DNA of 64,000 nucleotides from Rikenellaceae bacterium (GCA_015059805.1 SUZO01000003.1:1-64000); one strand, 5' to 3'. Counted from the stretch's first letter, positions 15,731 through 26,073 are shown. Numbers and translations are program-made. Notes: a model not told the origin generated them from the sequence alone.

Positions 15731-18457
15731 TTACTCCTTAAGAGCTGCGTGAGCTGCTGCAAGGCGAGCGATAGGCACGCGGAATGGAGAGCAGCTTACG
15801 TAGTCAAGACCAGCGAAGTGGCAGAACTCTACAGAAGATGGCTCACCACCATGCTCACCGCAGATACCGCACTTGAGGTCAAGACGAGTAGAGCGACCCT
15901 TCATTACAGCCTCACGAACAAGCTGACCAACACCGTTGCGGTCAAGTACCTTGAATGGGTCTGCCTTGATAAGGTTCTTCTCAAGATAGATAGGCAAGAA
16001 CTTAGCGATATCATCACGAGAGAAGCCCAGAGTCATCTGAGTAAGGTCGTTAGTACCGAATGAGAAGAACTCTGCAACCTCTGCAATCTGATTTGCAGTA
16101 ACAGCAGCACGAGGAACCTCAATCATAGTACCAATGAGATAGTCAATCTTATCGTTGCGCTCAGCAAATACCTCGTTAGCTACGCGGTCAATAACAGCCT
16201 TCTGTGCACGAAGCTCCTTGTGGTTACCTACCAGTGGAACCATAATCTCAACCTTCACGTCAACACCTGAAGCCTTAACGTTCATTGCAGCCTCAATAAT
16301 TGCGCGAGCCTGCATCTCGGTAATCTCTGGATATGTGTTACCAAGACGGCAACCACGGTGACCGAGCATAGGGTTCACCTCGTGAAGAGCCTCAACCTTA
16401 GCTACAACCTTCTCGTAAGGGATGCCCATAACCTCTGCCATCTCACGCTGGTCCTTCTCAGTGTTAGGAGCGAACTCGTGCAATGGTGGGTCAAGAAGAC
16501 GTACGATAACTGGATAGCCCTTCATCACGCGGAATAGACCCTCAAAGTCACCACGCTGCATAGGAAGAAGCTTTGCAAGAGCTACGCGACGACCAGCCTC
16601 ATCGTCAGAGAGAATCATCTCGCGGATAGCCTTGATACGCTCGCCCTCAAAGAACATGTGCTCTGTACGGCAAAGACCGATACCCTCAGCACCGAAAGCA
16701 AATGCCTGCTCAGCATCACGTGGAGTATCTGCGTTAGCGCGAACCTTGAGCTTAGAGTACTTAGTAGCAAGCTCCATAAGCTTACCGAAGTCGCCATCAA
16801 GAGTTGCCTCCTTAGTAGCTACCTGACCGAGGTAAACCTCACCAGTTGAACCGTTGAGTGAAATCCAGTCACCCTCCTTAATAGTAAGGTCACCAATCTT
16901 GATTGTACGAGCCTTATAGTCAATCTCAAGCTCGCCAGCACCTGATACGCAGCACTTACCCATACCACGAGCAACAACGGCTGCGTGAGATGTCATACCA
17001 CCACGAGCGGTAAGGATACCTGCTGCATCAAGCATACCCTTAAGATCCTCTGGAGAGGTCTCAATACGAACAAGGATAGCCTTCTGACCAGTCTGAGCAA
17101 ATACCTTCTCAGCGTCATCTGCAAAGAATACTACTGGACCAGTAGCTGCACCTGGAGATGCTGGAAGACCCTTAACAACAACCTTTGCGCTCTTGATAGC
17201 CTGCTTGTCAAATACAGGGTGGAGCAGCTCATCGAGCTTCTCTGGCTCACAACGAAGAACTGCGGTCTTCTCGTCAATAAGACCCTCGCGGAGCATATCC
17301 ATAGCAATCTTAACCATCGCAGCACCTGTACGCTTACCGTTACGGCACTGGAGCATCCAGAGCTTACCATCCTGAATTGTAAACTCAATATCCTGCATAT
17401 CGGTAAAGTACTGCTCAAGGTGGTGCTGAATCTCATCAAGCTCCTTGTATACCTCTGGCATAACCTCCTCAAGTGAAGGGTACTTTGTTGCACGCTCCTC
17501 CTCAGAGATGTTCTGAGCCTTAGCCCAACGCTTAGAACCCTCAATAGTAATCTGCTGTGGTGTACGGATACCTGCTACAACGTCCTCACCCTGTGCATTG
17601 ATAAGGTACTCACCGTTAAAGATGTTCTCACCAGTTGCAGCGTCACGAGAGAAAGCAACACCGGTAGCTGAGTTGTCACCCATGTTACCGAATACCATTG
17701 CCTGTACGTTTACTGCAGTACCCCACTCTGCTGGGATATTGTTGAGCTTACGGTAGAGGATTGCACGCTCGTTCATCCAAGAACCGAATACTGCGCAGAT
17801 AGCACCCCAAAGCTGATCCCAAGGATTTACTGGGAAGTCAGAGCCAGTCTGAGCCTTAACAGCAGCCTTGAACTTAACAACAAGCTCCTTAAGGTCGTCA
17901 GTAGATAGCTCAGTGTCAAGATTAACACCGCGAGCCTCTTTCATCTCCTCAATAATTACCTCAAATGGATCCTGATCCTCCTTTGATACTGGCTTCATAC
18001 CAAGTACAACGTCACCGTACATCTGTACGAAACGACGGTAAGAGTCCCAAGCGAAACGTGGGTTGCCAGAGAGCTGAGCTACAGCCTCAACAGCCTCATC
18101 GTTCATACCGAGGTTGAGGATAGTATCCATCATACCTGGCATAGATGCGCGAGCACCTGAACGAACTGATACGAGAAGTGGGAGCTTAGCATCACCGAAC
18201 TTGCGACCAGTAAGAGCCTCAACATTCTTAATTGCAGCCTCTACATCTGGACGAAGGATGTCGATAATTGCCTGCTGACCATGCTTGTAGTACTCAGCAC
18301 AAACCTCAGTTGTGATAGTAAAACCTGGAGGAACTGGAATACCGATAAGGTTCATCTCGGCAAGGTTAGCACCCTTACCACCGAGCAACTCTCTCATTTT
18401 GCCATTACCCTCAGCCTCTTTGTTACCGAAGGTGTAGACACGTTTAACGTTTGCCAT
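15731..18457 (-). CDS. ppdK: Pyruvate, phosphate dikinase
   Basis: PPDK interconverts pyruvate + ATP + phosphate and phosphoenolpyruvate + AMP + pyrophosphate, a glycolytic and gluconeogenic step used by many anaerobes. The 908-aa length is normal. The N-terminal ATP-grasp domain opens with ...KGANLAEM... and contains [19 protein letters not shown] near residue 97. The phosphohistidine motif [19 protein letters not shown] places the catalytic His at about 491. The C-terminal TIM-barrel PEP/pyruvate domain has [11 protein letters not shown] and the late [13 protein letters not shown]. It is monocistronic between its own promoter and terminator. Confidence 0.98.
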   Translation of the reverse strand: MANVKRVYTFGNKEAEGNGKMRELLGGKGANLAEMNLIGIPVPPGFTITTEVCAEYYKHGQQAIIDILRPDVEAAIKNVEALTGRKFGDAKLPLLVSVRSGARASMPGMMDTILNLGMNDEAVEAVAQLSGNPRFAWDSYRRFVQMYGDVVLGMKPVSKEDQDPFEVIIEEMKEARGVNLDTELSTDDLKELVVKFKAAVKAQTGSDFPVNPWDQLWGAICAVFGSWMNERAILYRKLNNIPAEWGTAVNVQAMVFGNMGDNSATGVAFSRDAATGENIFNGEYLINAQGEDVVAGIRTPQQITIEGSKRWAKAQNISEEERATKYPSLEEVMPEVYKELDEIQHHLEQYFTDMQDIEFTIQDGKLWMLQCRNGKRTGAAMVKIAMDMLREGLIDEKTAVLRCEPEKLDELLHPVFDKQAIKSAKVVVKGLPASPGAATGPVVFFADDAEKVFAQTGQKAILVRIETSPEDLKGMLDAAGILTARGGMTSHAAVVARGMGKCCVSGAGELEIDYKARTIKIGDLTIKEGDWISLNGSTGEVYLGQVATKEATLDGDFGKLMELATKYSKLKVRANADTPRDAEQAFAFGAEGIGLCRTEHMFFEGERIKAIREMILSDDEAGRRVALAKLLPMQRGDFEGLFRVMKGYPVIVRLLDPPLHEFAPNTEKDQREMAEVMGIPYEKVVAKVEALHEVNPMLGHRGCRLGNTYPEITEMQARAIIEAAMNVKASGVDVKVEIMVPLVGNHKELRAQKAVIDRVANEVFAERNDKIDYLIGTMIEVPRAAVTANQIAEVAEFFSFGTNDLTQMTLGFSRDDIAKFLPIYLEKNLIKADPFKVLDRNGVGQLVREAVMKGRSTRLDLKCGICGEHGGEPSSVEFCHFAGLDYVSCSPFRVPIARLAAAHAALKE

Positions 18458-18513
18458 AAATCTTTAATTTTTGTGTTAATTAAGTATAAATTTGTTTGTT
18501 TTTTCGTTTCTAT

Positions 18514-18534
18514 CTGTTCCGAACAGCAAATATA
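18514..18534 (-). promoter_or_regulatory. ppdK promoter -7 box with adjoining palindrome
   Basis: On the minus strand TATATTTG (18527-18534) is directly followed by the 13-bp palindrome CTGTTCGGAACAG (18514-18526), which covers the predicted transcription start. A -33 TTTG at normal spacing is missing. The palindrome placement would suit a repressor operator, but no regulator is known from this window. Confidence 0.45.
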
Positions 18535-18623
18535 GTAATTTTTTCGCAAATTACTACATAAAATGGGGAAAAACTATTGTTTTTTTTCAATAGTCTTCAA
18601 AAAAATGTTAAAATCGCTATGTA

Positions 18624-19799
18624 TCAGGCAGATATTACACCTGAGCCGACCACTCTGTCGCCATCGTACCACGCTACAAACTGACCTGCAGCAATGCCTC
18701 GCTGTGGAGTGTCAAAGTGTATGTATAAACCATCCTGCTGCATGTGCAACGTTGCCCCCTGAAGCGGTTGGCGGTAGCGGATGCGAACCTCATAGCGCCT
18801 GCTACTGCCTACAGTTATAGCCTCTGCTGCATCTATCCAATGCAGTTCATTGCTCTCCACCTTCAGCGCACGACGATATAGACCAGGATGGCTATCCCCT
18901 TCGCCTACGTAGATTGTATTTGTCACAACATCTGTGCCGATAATAAAGAGGGACTCTTTGCGCCCGCCAATACCCAAGCCTTTGCGCTGACCGATAGTGT
19001 AGAAGTGGGCACCATTGTGTTCGCCTATCTTCTTGCCATCGCGTACGGTATAACTATATGGTCGTGCCATGCCCTCCAGAGTTGTATCGGCGGCATAACG
19101 CTCAAATTTAGCCCATGTAGGCAGAATCTCATGCACATTGCCCTTGCGAGCGGCGAGCTTCTGCTGCAGAAATATTGGTAGATCAACCTTACCCACAAAA
19201 CATATTCCCTGAGAGTCTTTACGCTTTGCAGTTGCGAGCTTCTGGGTAACGGCTATCTCTCTCACCTCTGGCTTTGTGAGCTCTCCGATAGGGAAGAGGG
19301 CGTACTTTAACTGCTCTTGCGTAAGCTGACAGAGGAAGTAGCTCTGGTCTTTGTTGTTATCCACCCCCGCAAGCAGAGAGTAGACTGTTTTACCATCTAC
19401 AACCCTCTCGCTTTTGCGGCAGTAGTGACCTGTCGCCACAAAGTCAGCACCCAATTTAAGAGCCTCCTTAAGAAATACGTCAAACTTTATCTCGCGGTTG
19501 CAAAGTACATCTGGATTGGGCGTTCTACCCCTCTCATACTCGGCAAACATATACTCTACAACGCGCTGTCGGTACTGCTCTGAGAGGTCTACATAATGAA
19601 ATGGAATATCGAGTCGTTTGGCAACTAATTCGGCAAAAACCTGGTCGTCGTGCCATGGACAGTCGCCCTCAAGAGTGCCTGTGGTGTCGTGCCAATTTCG
19701 CATGAAGAGTCCGACGACATCATGTCCCTGCTCCTTGAGTAGATATGCTGCAACTGAGGAGTCTACACCTCCCGAAAGACCAACTACAACCCTTGCCAT
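18624..19799 (-). CDS. mnmA: tRNA-specific 2-thiouridylase MnmA
   Basis: MnmA thiolates U34 of tRNA-Lys, -Glu and -Gln, using ATP and a persulfide carrier. The 391-aa protein has the PP-loop SGGVDSS at residues 9-15. The two catalytic cysteines are in [13 protein letters not shown] (Cys100) and QGICFVGK (Cys200). The C-terminal [10 protein letters not shown] and beta-barrel region are also present. It is the last gene of the murB-tilS-holA-aminotransferase-like-mnmA string. Its ATG overlaps the preceding stop (TAATG), which suggests translational coupling. Confidence 0.97.
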   Translation of the reverse strand: MARVVVGLSGGVDSSVAAYLLKEQGHDVVGLFMRNWHDTTGTLEGDCPWHDDQVFAELVAKRLDIPFHYVDLSEQYRQRVVEYMFAEYERGRTPNPDVLCNREIKFDVFLKEALKLGADFVATGHYCRKSERVVDGKTVYSLLAGVDNNKDQSYFLCQLTQEQLKYALFPIGELTKPEVREIAVTQKLATAKRKDSQGICFVGKVDLPIFLQQKLAARKGNVHEILPTWAKFERYAADTTLEGMARPYSYTVRDGKKIGEHNGAHFYTIGQRKGLGIGGRKESLFIIGTDVVTNTIYVGEGDSHPGLYRRALKVESNELHWIDAAEAITVGSSRRYEVRIRYRQPLQGATLHMQQDGLYIHFDTPQRGIAAGQFVAWYDGDRVVGSGVISA

Positions 19800-20563
19800 T
19801 ATATCTCGTTATTAAGTAAGTTGGAGACCATATTTGCAACATTATCTGAGAAGAGTTGCTTGCTAACAGAGTGTACTGAGGTGATGCCTCGGTGGTCTAC
19901 ATAAAAGAGTTCGTCGGCATGTAGTAGCTCATTTAGCGAAATCTCCGTAGGGATGATAATGTACTGCTTTAGCTCCTTAAGAGCATCGTAGACCATCATC
20001 GCCTCAACGGAGGTTATTGTAGGATTGACATAGATATTTCTACCTGTCACTACAAATGGCGATACGCCATCTACACTCCAGATGTTATTGTCGCTATTTA
20101 CACATATTGGAATGTCACAATCGTATGCACGGCTTAATTGACGCATCAACTCTCTCATTGCCACCCAAGCGGAGCTCTGTATTGTCAGTTCGTGGCATGT
20201 GATAGGGAAGATGTACCCCTTAGGGCGGAGTGCGCGGATAGTAAAGTGCTTATATGGCGAGGTCTCAACCACACGTAGCGATAGGTTGCGATTTGCATCG
20301 TAGCGAAGCTCAACTATATGTGTCGCTGTAGATGAGTAGCCGCCTTCAGTGAGCAGGGTGTAGCATAACTCCTCAATCTGGCTTGCGGTGAGCGAACTCT
20401 CATGCCCGAAGAGTACAGCGTAGTGGAAATTGAGTGCGTTGAGATATTTTTTTGTGGCAACGACCTTATTACCCCTCGTGCGTAGATATTGAACTGCATA
20501 AAGAGCGCTTTGGTCGGTGTCGTATTTACCTACTGTGCCATTTGAGAGATAGTAGTGTTCCAT
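19799..20563 (-). CDS. Conserved hypothetical protein, possibly a degenerate class IV aminotransferase
   Basis: This 254-aa cytoplasmic protein has no signal peptide. The layout recalls PLP fold-type IV enzymes (branched-chain aminotransferase / aminodeoxychorismate lyase). An N-terminal Y-x-LRTRGNK segment and a mid-protein [17 protein letters not shown] are present. The C-terminal string [20 protein letters not shown]...TSVEAMM...[15 protein letters not shown] matches their final substrate-binding part in form. The usual T-N-I-F and G-I-T-R motifs are altered, so catalysis may be lost or changed. It lies between holA (12 bp) and mnmA (1-nt overlap). Confidence 0.5.
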   Translation of the reverse strand: MEHYYLSNGTVGKYDTDQSALYAVQYLRTRGNKVVATKKYLNALNFHYAVLFGHESSLTASQIEELCYTLLTEGGYSSTATHIVELRYDANRNLSLRVVETSPYKHFTIRALRPKGYIFPITCHELTIQSSAWVAMRELMRQLSRAYDCDIPICVNSDNNIWSVDGVSPFVVTGRNIYVNPTITSVEAMMVYDALKELKQYIIIPTEISLNELLHADELFYVDHRGITSVHSVSKQLFSDNVANMVSNLLNNEI

Positions 20564-20575
20564 GCTAAGCTGTTT

Positions 20576-21643
20576 CTAAATGAATATTTTAAGTAATAAC
20601 TCCTTGAGCAACTCACCGTCACTCTTGCCTCCTGTATCTATACCCTTGCTCTTGCCGTCATACTCTCGTAAAAGCCCCAAAATATTGAATAACTTTGGTC
20701 TTGCCCAGAGGCTTGAGTAGCTCTTAATATCTCGCAGAGCGTAAATATTGCTACCCTTTAGGTGACCAAGTAACTCCTGGTCTGTAGGGAAAGGTACTCG
20801 CTTCACACGCTCTAACCAGCGCAGATACTCAACGATAAATATCTCACGAAATGTGCCAAAGAGCGCCATGATAATAAGCAGCAGAGGGGTCTGCTTTGAA
20901 TTTTGAGCTAAATGGTCAGCAATGTTCATCGCTCGCTTAACATCCTTAACAGCTACGGCACGACATAACTCGTAGATGTTGAACTCTTTGGAGATTCCGA
21001 TGTAAGTCTCAATCTCTGCGGCTGTAATCATGCTGCAGTTTTGCGGAATGGAGACAATAAGTTTGTTAATCTCGTTGCCTATGCGCGAAATATCTGTACC
21101 TAAGTGGTCTACAAGCAGTTGTGCGCAGTTTGGCGCTAATTGTAGTCCATGCTGAGCAACAAAACCGCCAAGCCAATCCTTTATCTCGTAATCCTTAGGT
21201 CTTATAGACTCAAAGACCACACCATTGGCAAGGCAACTCTTGTAGAGAGACTGTCGCATGTCGGGACTCTTCTCCTTGTGGCAAATTACTAAAATTGTGG
21301 ATGTTACAGGTTTTGCTGTATATGCTGCAAGCTGCTCTAATTGCGGCATAGCCTGCGCCTCCTTGACAATTACAACCGTATAGTTGCCAATCATCGGCAC
21401 CTGACGGCACTGGCTGGCAATAGCGCTGCCGTCGGTATCTCTACCATAGACCACAATCTGGTTAAAGGCTCGCTCTGCCTCGCTCAAGACGGTATTGGCG
21501 AGCTTCTCGGATATAATATCTATAAAGTAAGGCTCCTCTCCCGATAGTAGGTATATGGGTGAGAAGTTGCGGCTCTCTATGTCAGCGCAAATCTTGCGAA
21601 AGTCAGCATCGCAATCCCTAAATTTTCGTGTTCCCTTTGCCAT
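20576..21643 (-). CDS. holA: DNA polymerase III subunit delta
   Basis: Delta opens the beta sliding clamp within the clamp loader. The 355-aa protein has the family's N-terminal hallmark SPIYLLSGEEPYFIDII followed by an AAA+-like fold lacking a P-loop. The middle helical segment SRIGNEINKL corresponds to the region preceding the C-terminal collar domain. Length is typical (about 340 aa). The start codon overlaps the tilS stop by one base (TAATG), so the genes are coupled. Confidence 0.93.
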   Translation of the reverse strand: MAKGTRKFRDCDADFRKICADIESRNFSPIYLLSGEEPYFIDIISEKLANTVLSEAERAFNQIVVYGRDTDGSAIASQCRQVPMIGNYTVVIVKEAQAMPQLEQLAAYTAKPVTSTILVICHKEKSPDMRQSLYKSCLANGVVFESIRPKDYEIKDWLGGFVAQHGLQLAPNCAQLLVDHLGTDISRIGNEINKLIVSIPQNCSMITAAEIETYIGISKEFNIYELCRAVAVKDVKRAMNIADHLAQNSKQTPLLLIIMALFGTFREIFIVEYLRWLERVKRVPFPTDQELLGHLKGSNIYALRDIKSYSSLWARPKLFNILGLLREYDGKSKGIDTGGKSDGELLKELLLKIFI

Positions 21644-22998
21644 TAGAGAGTCTGTTTAGTGATTTTTAGTATATTCTCAGTCTGCTTTGTTATGCGGTAT
21701 CTGTCATCTATACGACGACCAACCACCCAGATAATATCCTCGCCCGAAAGTAGTACAAACTGGCGGTGCTTCTCAAGTACCGACACCTTGCGGTCGGTCA
21801 AAAAGTCGCTCACCTTTTTTCTGCCAATCATGCCGAAAGGTATAAAGCTGTCCCCCTCCTGCCAGCGGCGTAGGGTGAGTGGGTAGACTATCTTCTGCTC
21901 GTCAAGATAGGCAACCTCTGCGGGTGCGTTGTAATCCGAGACGTTGTCAATATCTGTATGCTCAAAGTATAACACCGAGTTGCCGCAGTAGCTCCTCAAC
22001 TGTTCGCGTGAGACGATTGTTGTGCAGTCGTCATCCTCTGCTATCGGCGCAATGACAATATCTGTGCGATCTATGCAGGCGATATACTCCTTTGAGTAGA
22101 AACGCTTGCCCGACTCGCCACCTTTGAGTGCCTTGTTGAGCTCAACAACCACATCGCCCTTAAAGCCATACTCTGAGTTGAGAATCTTGTATATGACAAA
22201 CTCCTCAGGGAAGTGCTCCTCTATAAGGGTGGTGTGTATGCGATCTATGTTGTTGTCACAATGCTCAAGCACGCTCTGCTTAATCTTGTTAATACCTGCC
22301 TCGATAAATTGCTCAGCATCTGTAAGATGGTATAGGGTGCCTCTCATAATAGATGTAAAGCGAGGGTTTATCTCGCGAATCATCGGCAGCATACCTATAC
22401 GAATCTTGTTGCGTAGATACTTCTGTGTATGGTTTGATGAGTCCTCGCGGAATTTAATCTTGTGAGAGACGGCATACTCAAGAATCTCGCGCCTTTCGGC
22501 AAAAAGTAGCGGACGAATAATATTGCCGCGCTGGCGTGTAATGCCCGTAAGACCCCTCAAGCCCGTACCGCGAAAGAGGTTGATGAAGAATGTCTCTATA
22601 GAGTCATCTATATGGTGGGCAATGGCAATGGCTGTATATCCGTGCTCACGACTCAGCTCGTCAAACCACTCATATCTTAACCTTCGTGCAACCATCTCCA
22701 TAGACTCTCCGCTTCTCTCCATCTCCGCCTTGGTGTCAAACCTCTTGCAGTAGTATGGGACGCCAAAAGCCTTTGCCGTTGCCTCTACTGTAGCCTCGTC
22801 GCCGTCAGACTCTGCACCACGCAGGCAGAAGTTGCAGTGGGCAACGCCAATGTCATATCCGCCCTCAACAAAGAGCGAGAGCATAACCATAGAGTCTACG
22901 CCACCAGAGACTGTCAATAGTATCTTGTCCTGATGGGAGAAGAGTGAGTGGCGCTCGTTATACAGCTTAAAGTGCTCTAAAAGTTTGTTCTTTCTCAT
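21643..22998 (-). CDS. tilS: tRNA(Ile)-lysidine synthase
   Basis: TilS attaches lysine to C34 of the CAU-anticodon tRNA-Ile so that it reads AUA. The 451-aa protein carries the PP-loop SGGVDSM (residues 31-37), AHCNFCLRGAESDGDE and the HHIDDSIETFFINLFRGTG region. A TilS C-terminal domain contains RRWQEGDSFIPFGM and KKVSDFLTDRKV. Its start overlaps the murB stop by four bases (ATGA) and its stop overlaps the holA start, so it is the centre of a tightly packed operon. Confidence 0.96.
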   Translation of the reverse strand: MRKNKLLEHFKLYNERHSLFSHQDKILLTVSGGVDSMVMLSLFVEGGYDIGVAHCNFCLRGAESDGDEATVEATAKAFGVPYYCKRFDTKAEMERSGESMEMVARRLRYEWFDELSREHGYTAIAIAHHIDDSIETFFINLFRGTGLRGLTGITRQRGNIIRPLLFAERREILEYAVSHKIKFREDSSNHTQKYLRNKIRIGMLPMIREINPRFTSIMRGTLYHLTDAEQFIEAGINKIKQSVLEHCDNNIDRIHTTLIEEHFPEEFVIYKILNSEYGFKGDVVVELNKALKGGESGKRFYSKEYIACIDRTDIVIAPIAEDDDCTTIVSREQLRSYCGNSVLYFEHTDIDNVSDYNAPAEVAYLDEQKIVYPLTLRRWQEGDSFIPFGMIGRKKVSDFLTDRKVSVLEKHRQFVLLSGEDIIWVVGRRIDDRYRITKQTENILKITKQTL

Positions 22999-24008
22999 AG
23001 TATGTTCACCTCCGCCTCAATAGCAATGCCGAACTTGTCGGCGACAATTTTTTGAACCTTTTTTGCAAAGGTTATAACCTCGCTACCAGAGGCATTGCCA
23101 GTGGTGTTTATTAGTACTAATGCCTGACGGTCGTGTACGCCAACATTTCCCTCGCTGTAGCCCTTCAGTCCACACTGGTCTATCAGCCAGCCCGCTGCAA
23201 GTTTAACCTTTTCGGGGTCGGCAGTGGGGTAGTGCGGCATATTTGGATAGTGCTCCAATAGATTTTGCGCTACTGAAGCCTCTACAATAGGATTCTTGAA
23301 AAAGCTGCCAGCGTTGCCTGTTACGGCAGTGTCTGGTAACTTTGTGCGACGAATAGAGCAGATAGCCTCGCGGATATTTACAAGTGACACTCCACCTCGC
23401 GCCTCTACCTCTCGCTCCACATCGCCATAGCCAAGCTTAGGCTGTGCAATCTTTGAGAGACAGAAGGTGACAGCTGTGATTATCACACGACCCTTGAGGG
23501 TGTGCTTAAAGACACTCTCGCGGTAGCCAAAACCGCAATGCTCGGCAGCAAGGGTGACAAAACCGCCCTGCTCAGGGAAGTACATCTCGACGTTTATGAT
23601 ACAATCTTTAGCCTCAGCACCGTATGCGCCGATATTCTGCACCGGCGCAGCACCTACCTTGCCAGGTATGAGTGATAGATTCTCAAGACCCCACAGCCCG
23701 CGCTCTACACTCCACGCGACAAGCTCATCCCACTCTAATCCAGCACCTACACGAACATAGATCCCCTCGCTACCCTCAGAGATAACTTCAATCTGCTCGT
23801 TGCGCGGAACAATTATCGGAAACTCAATGTCGCGCGTGAAGAGTATGTTATTTGCACCGCCCATGACCATCCAACGGTCGGTTACGTGCTCGGCAAAAAT
23901 CTGTTGTAGGTCGCTGTTGCAGTCAAACTCGATAATCTTTGTGGCATGCTGGTGAACCTTAAAACTGTTGCGCGAACAGATGTCAATATTTTCGTAAACT
24001 TGTATCAT
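22995..24008 (-). CDS. murB: UDP-N-acetylenolpyruvoylglucosamine reductase MurB
   Basis: MurB is the FAD enzyme that makes UDP-N-acetylmuramate for peptidoglycan. The ATG at 24006-24008 (MIQVYENIDICSRNSFKV) fits family N-termini; the frame opens 18 bp further up only with a GTG. FAD-binding features include VMGGANNILFTRD and GLENLSLIPGKVGAAPVQNIGAYG. The active-site Ser motif GNAGSFFKNP lies in the last third and a C-terminal Glu in AIEAEVNIL. It is the first gene of the five-gene string and overlaps tilS by 4 bp. Confidence 0.96.
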   Translation of the reverse strand: MIQVYENIDICSRNSFKVHQHATKIIEFDCNSDLQQIFAEHVTDRWMVMGGANNILFTRDIEFPIIVPRNEQIEVISEGSEGIYVRVGAGLEWDELVAWSVERGLWGLENLSLIPGKVGAAPVQNIGAYGAEAKDCIINVEMYFPEQGGFVTLAAEHCGFGYRESVFKHTLKGRVIITAVTFCLSKIAQPKLGYGDVEREVEARGGVSLVNIREAICSIRRTKLPDTAVTGNAGSFFKNPIVEASVAQNLLEHYPNMPHYPTADPEKVKLAAGWLIDQCGLKGYSEGNVGVHDRQALVLINTTGNASGSEVITFAKKVQKIVADKFGIAIEAEVNIL

Positions 24009-24087
24009 ATCGTCTAAATTGTACACTAAATGCGCGGTAAAGATAAAAATAATTGTTCAGAAATGAGTGAGTTTAGAGAAAAATGTT

Positions 24088-24095
24088 TAACTTTG
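24088..24095 (+). promoter_or_regulatory. -7 box for the DUF4301 gene
   Basis: TAACTTTG fits TAnnTTTG, 56 bp upstream of the DUF4301 start codon. No -33 TTTG at 19-20 bp is visible. Confidence 0.4.
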
Positions 24096-24151
24096 AGCTA
24101 ATTTAGAGAACTTCAAAAATTATTAAAACCTATAAAACCTAAACCGTTGAT

Positions 24152-25585
24152 ATGTTTACAGAGAAAGATTTAGAGCAAATTGCAGCCCATGGACTTAGTG
24201 TTGAGGCTGTGAATCTTCAAATTGAGAATTTTCGCCGAGGTTTCCCGTCGCTAAAGGTCGTTAGCGCAGCTTCTCCAGGTGATGGTATTACAATTCTCAC
24301 CCCTGAGCAGGCGGCTGCTTACGCTGAGAAGTTTGAGAATAGAGACGCCTCAGTCTCTGTTGCTAAGTTTGTCCCAGCTTCTGGCGCTGCAACTCGTATG
24401 TTTAAGGAGCTGTTTGAGTTTGTTAATGAGGATAAGCGCGGAAAGGGTATCGATACCCTGCTTCAGAATATTGAGAAGTTCGCCTTCTACCCAGAACTTA
24501 AGGCTGTGGTGACTGATTTTACAGATGAGAAGGCTGTCGTTAGCGCAATCATTAAGCAGGGTCTTGGCTATGGCTCACTGCCAAAGGGTCTTGTGACATT
24601 CCATGCTTATGAGAGTGGCGCACGCAAGGCTGTTGAGGAGCACCTTGTTGAGGGCGCGCTCTATGGTGCTGCTGATGGCGTTGTCCGCCTCCACTTTACC
24701 GTATCGCCTGAGCATGAGGGTGCTTTCCGTGCTCTGCTTGCCGAGCGTACTGCTAAGTATGAGCAGATGTTCGGTGTTAAGTACGACATCTCATTCTCAC
24801 AGCAGATGTCCTCTACTGATACTATCGCTGTAAATCCAGATAATACGCCATTTAGAACAGAATCTGGCGAGTTACTTTTCCGCCCTGCAGGTCATGGCGC
24901 ACTGCTTGCAAACCTCAATAAAATTGATGCAAAAGTTATCTTTGTAAAGAATATTGATAACGTCACAACCGACGCTCTGCGTGGCGATACAGTCCTCTAT
25001 AAGAAGGCTCTTGCAGGTATGCTTCTGGAGCTTCAACAGCAGACTTTCGCTTGGCTGAAGGCTCTTAAAGAGGGTAGTGCAAACCTTGCAGAATTGGCAG
25101 ATTTTATCACAAATAAGCTCTGTGTAAAGCTGCCAGAGAGTTACGATGCAGCACTGCTTGAGCGACTCCTCTCTCGCCCTATACGCCTCTGCGGAATGGT
25201 GCGCAACGAGGGTGAGCCTGGTGGTGGACCGTTCTGGGTGGCAAATGCAGACGGTACGCAGACCCTCCAGATTGCCGAGTCAAGCCAGATTTCGGCAGAG
25301 GATATGCACCTTATGAAAGACGCTACACACTTTAACCCTGTTGATCTTGTTTGCGGTGCCTATGCTGCCGATGGTACAAAGTACGATTTGAGTAAGTTTA
25401 CCGACCCTGCTACTGGCTTTATCTCTTCAAAGTCAAGCGGTGGTAGAGAGCTGCGCGCTCAAGAGCTTCCAGGTCTTTGGAATGGAGCTATGGCAGACTG
25501 GAACACCATCTTCGTAGATGTTCCAATTACGACATTCTCGCCAGTGAAGGTTGTTCAGGATCTACTCCGCCCACAACACCAGTAA
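24152..25585 (+). CDS. DUF4301 family protein
   Basis: This 477-aa protein has no signal peptide and appears cytoplasmic. It is recognised as the Bacteroidetes DUF4301 family from VAKFVPASGAATRMFKELFE and FRTESGELLFRPAGHGALL. NGTQTLQIAESSQI-like and EDMHLMKDATHFNPVDLVC segments also match. The GHGALL and GEPGGGPFW stretches resemble nucleotide or sugar-phosphate binding turns, but the reaction is not known. It stands alone: divergent from murB, with a long repeat-rich region downstream whose first inverted-repeat arm starts within its stop codon. Confidence 0.85.
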   Translation: MFTEKDLEQIAAHGLSVEAVNLQIENFRRGFPSLKVVSAASPGDGITILTPEQAAAYAEKFENRDASVSVAKFVPASGAATRMFKELFEFVNEDKRGKGIDTLLQNIEKFAFYPELKAVVTDFTDEKAVVSAIIKQGLGYGSLPKGLVTFHAYESGARKAVEEHLVEGALYGAADGVVRLHFTVSPEHEGAFRALLAERTAKYEQMFGVKYDISFSQQMSSTDTIAVNPDNTPFRTESGELLFRPAGHGALLANLNKIDAKVIFVKNIDNVTTDALRGDTVLYKKALAGMLLELQQQTFAWLKALKEGSANLAELADFITNKLCVKLPESYDAALLERLLSRPIRLCGMVRNEGEPGGGPFWVANADGTQTLQIAESSQISAEDMHLMKDATHFNPVDLVCGAYAADGTKYDLSKFTDPATGFISSKSSGGRELRAQELPGLWNGAMADWNTIFVDVPITTFSPVKVVQDLLRPQHQ

Positions 25586-25710
25586 TTTGTCGTGAAAACG
25601 CGGATACCTACTTCCGCTAACAAAAATCCCAGCAATGGCTGTACGTTAAGTACTATCCATCGCTGGGATTTTTGCCGAGCGTCGTATCTACCGCGTTTTG
25701 ACGACAAATT
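25584..25710. repeat. 127-bp long imperfect inverted repeat (giant hairpin)
   Basis: The outer arms AATTTGTCGT and ACGACAAATT (25584-25593, 25701-25710) are followed inward by AAAACGCGG and CCGCGTTTT. The inner arms AAAAATCCCAGC and GCTGGGATTTTT form a stem of about 17 bp with one mismatch. The centre is GTAC-GTTAA-GTAC. The whole segment can fold as one long hairpin that starts within the DUF4301 stop codon. It could act as a terminator or be a mobile palindromic element such as a MITE. Confidence 0.75.
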
Positions 25711-25735
25711 AGCCATTAGCCATTAGCCATTAGCC
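25708..25735. repeat. Tandem heptamer repeat ATTAGCC x4
   Basis: Four exact copies of ATTAGCC follow directly after the long inverted repeat. A partial, inverted remnant (ATTGGCTATTAGC) comes next. Confidence 0.85.
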
Positions 25736-25758
25736 ATTGGCTATTAGCTTTTTAGCGG

Positions 25759-25778
25759 TGTCGGCAAATTTGCCGACA
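25759..25778. repeat. 20-bp perfect palindrome
   Basis: TGTCGGCAAATTTGCCGACA is its own reverse complement. It sits alone in the intergenic region with no gene within 170 bp upstream or 500 bp downstream. It could be a protein-binding site or part of a repeat element. Confidence 0.7.
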
Positions 25779-25895
25779 AAATTGGTGCTCTGATTTGGCG
25801 GAGTAATTCTAAATGACATTGAATAGCAAGGGCTTTCAGCCCCTAATGGCATTGAATAGCGCGCTGTGCGCGCAGTATTAAGGGCTTTAGTCCGC

Positions 25896-25932
25896 TGTCA
25901 TTCATTGTCATTCATTGTCATTCGCTGTCATT
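25896..25932. repeat. Tandem decamer TGTCATTCAT, 3.7 copies
   Basis: Two exact copies of TGTCATTCAT are followed by TGTCATTCGC and a partial TGTCATT, with a period of 10 bp. Confidence 0.8.
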
Positions 25933-26018
25933 GTACGCTCCTTAATCTCTCTGCACTGCGTTAGCAAGCCAACGCTGCGATTAAGCCGAGTGCAACAGCG
26001 GTCGCACACCAAAGGTGC

Positions 26019-26073
26019 AAAAGGCGACAATTGAAAATGGGAGCTTGCTCACAGATTTTCAATTTCGCCTTTT
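26019..26073. repeat. Inverted repeat of about 19 bp
   Basis: The left arm AAAAGGCGACAATTGAAAAT (26019-26038) matches the reverse complement of 26055-26073 with a single-base bulge. The 16-bp loop is GGGAGCTTGCTCACAG. TCGCA-type sequences outside the arms may extend the structure. Confidence 0.7.

Noticed and set aside
17131..17544. 137-codon second minus-strand reading frame inside ppdK
   Set aside because: Alternative frame of ppdK with Arg/Ser/Leu bias and no start signals or homology.
25708..25932. Tandem repeats considered as a CRISPR array
   Set aside because: Units are 7 and 10 bp with no spacers, and no cas genes are nearby.
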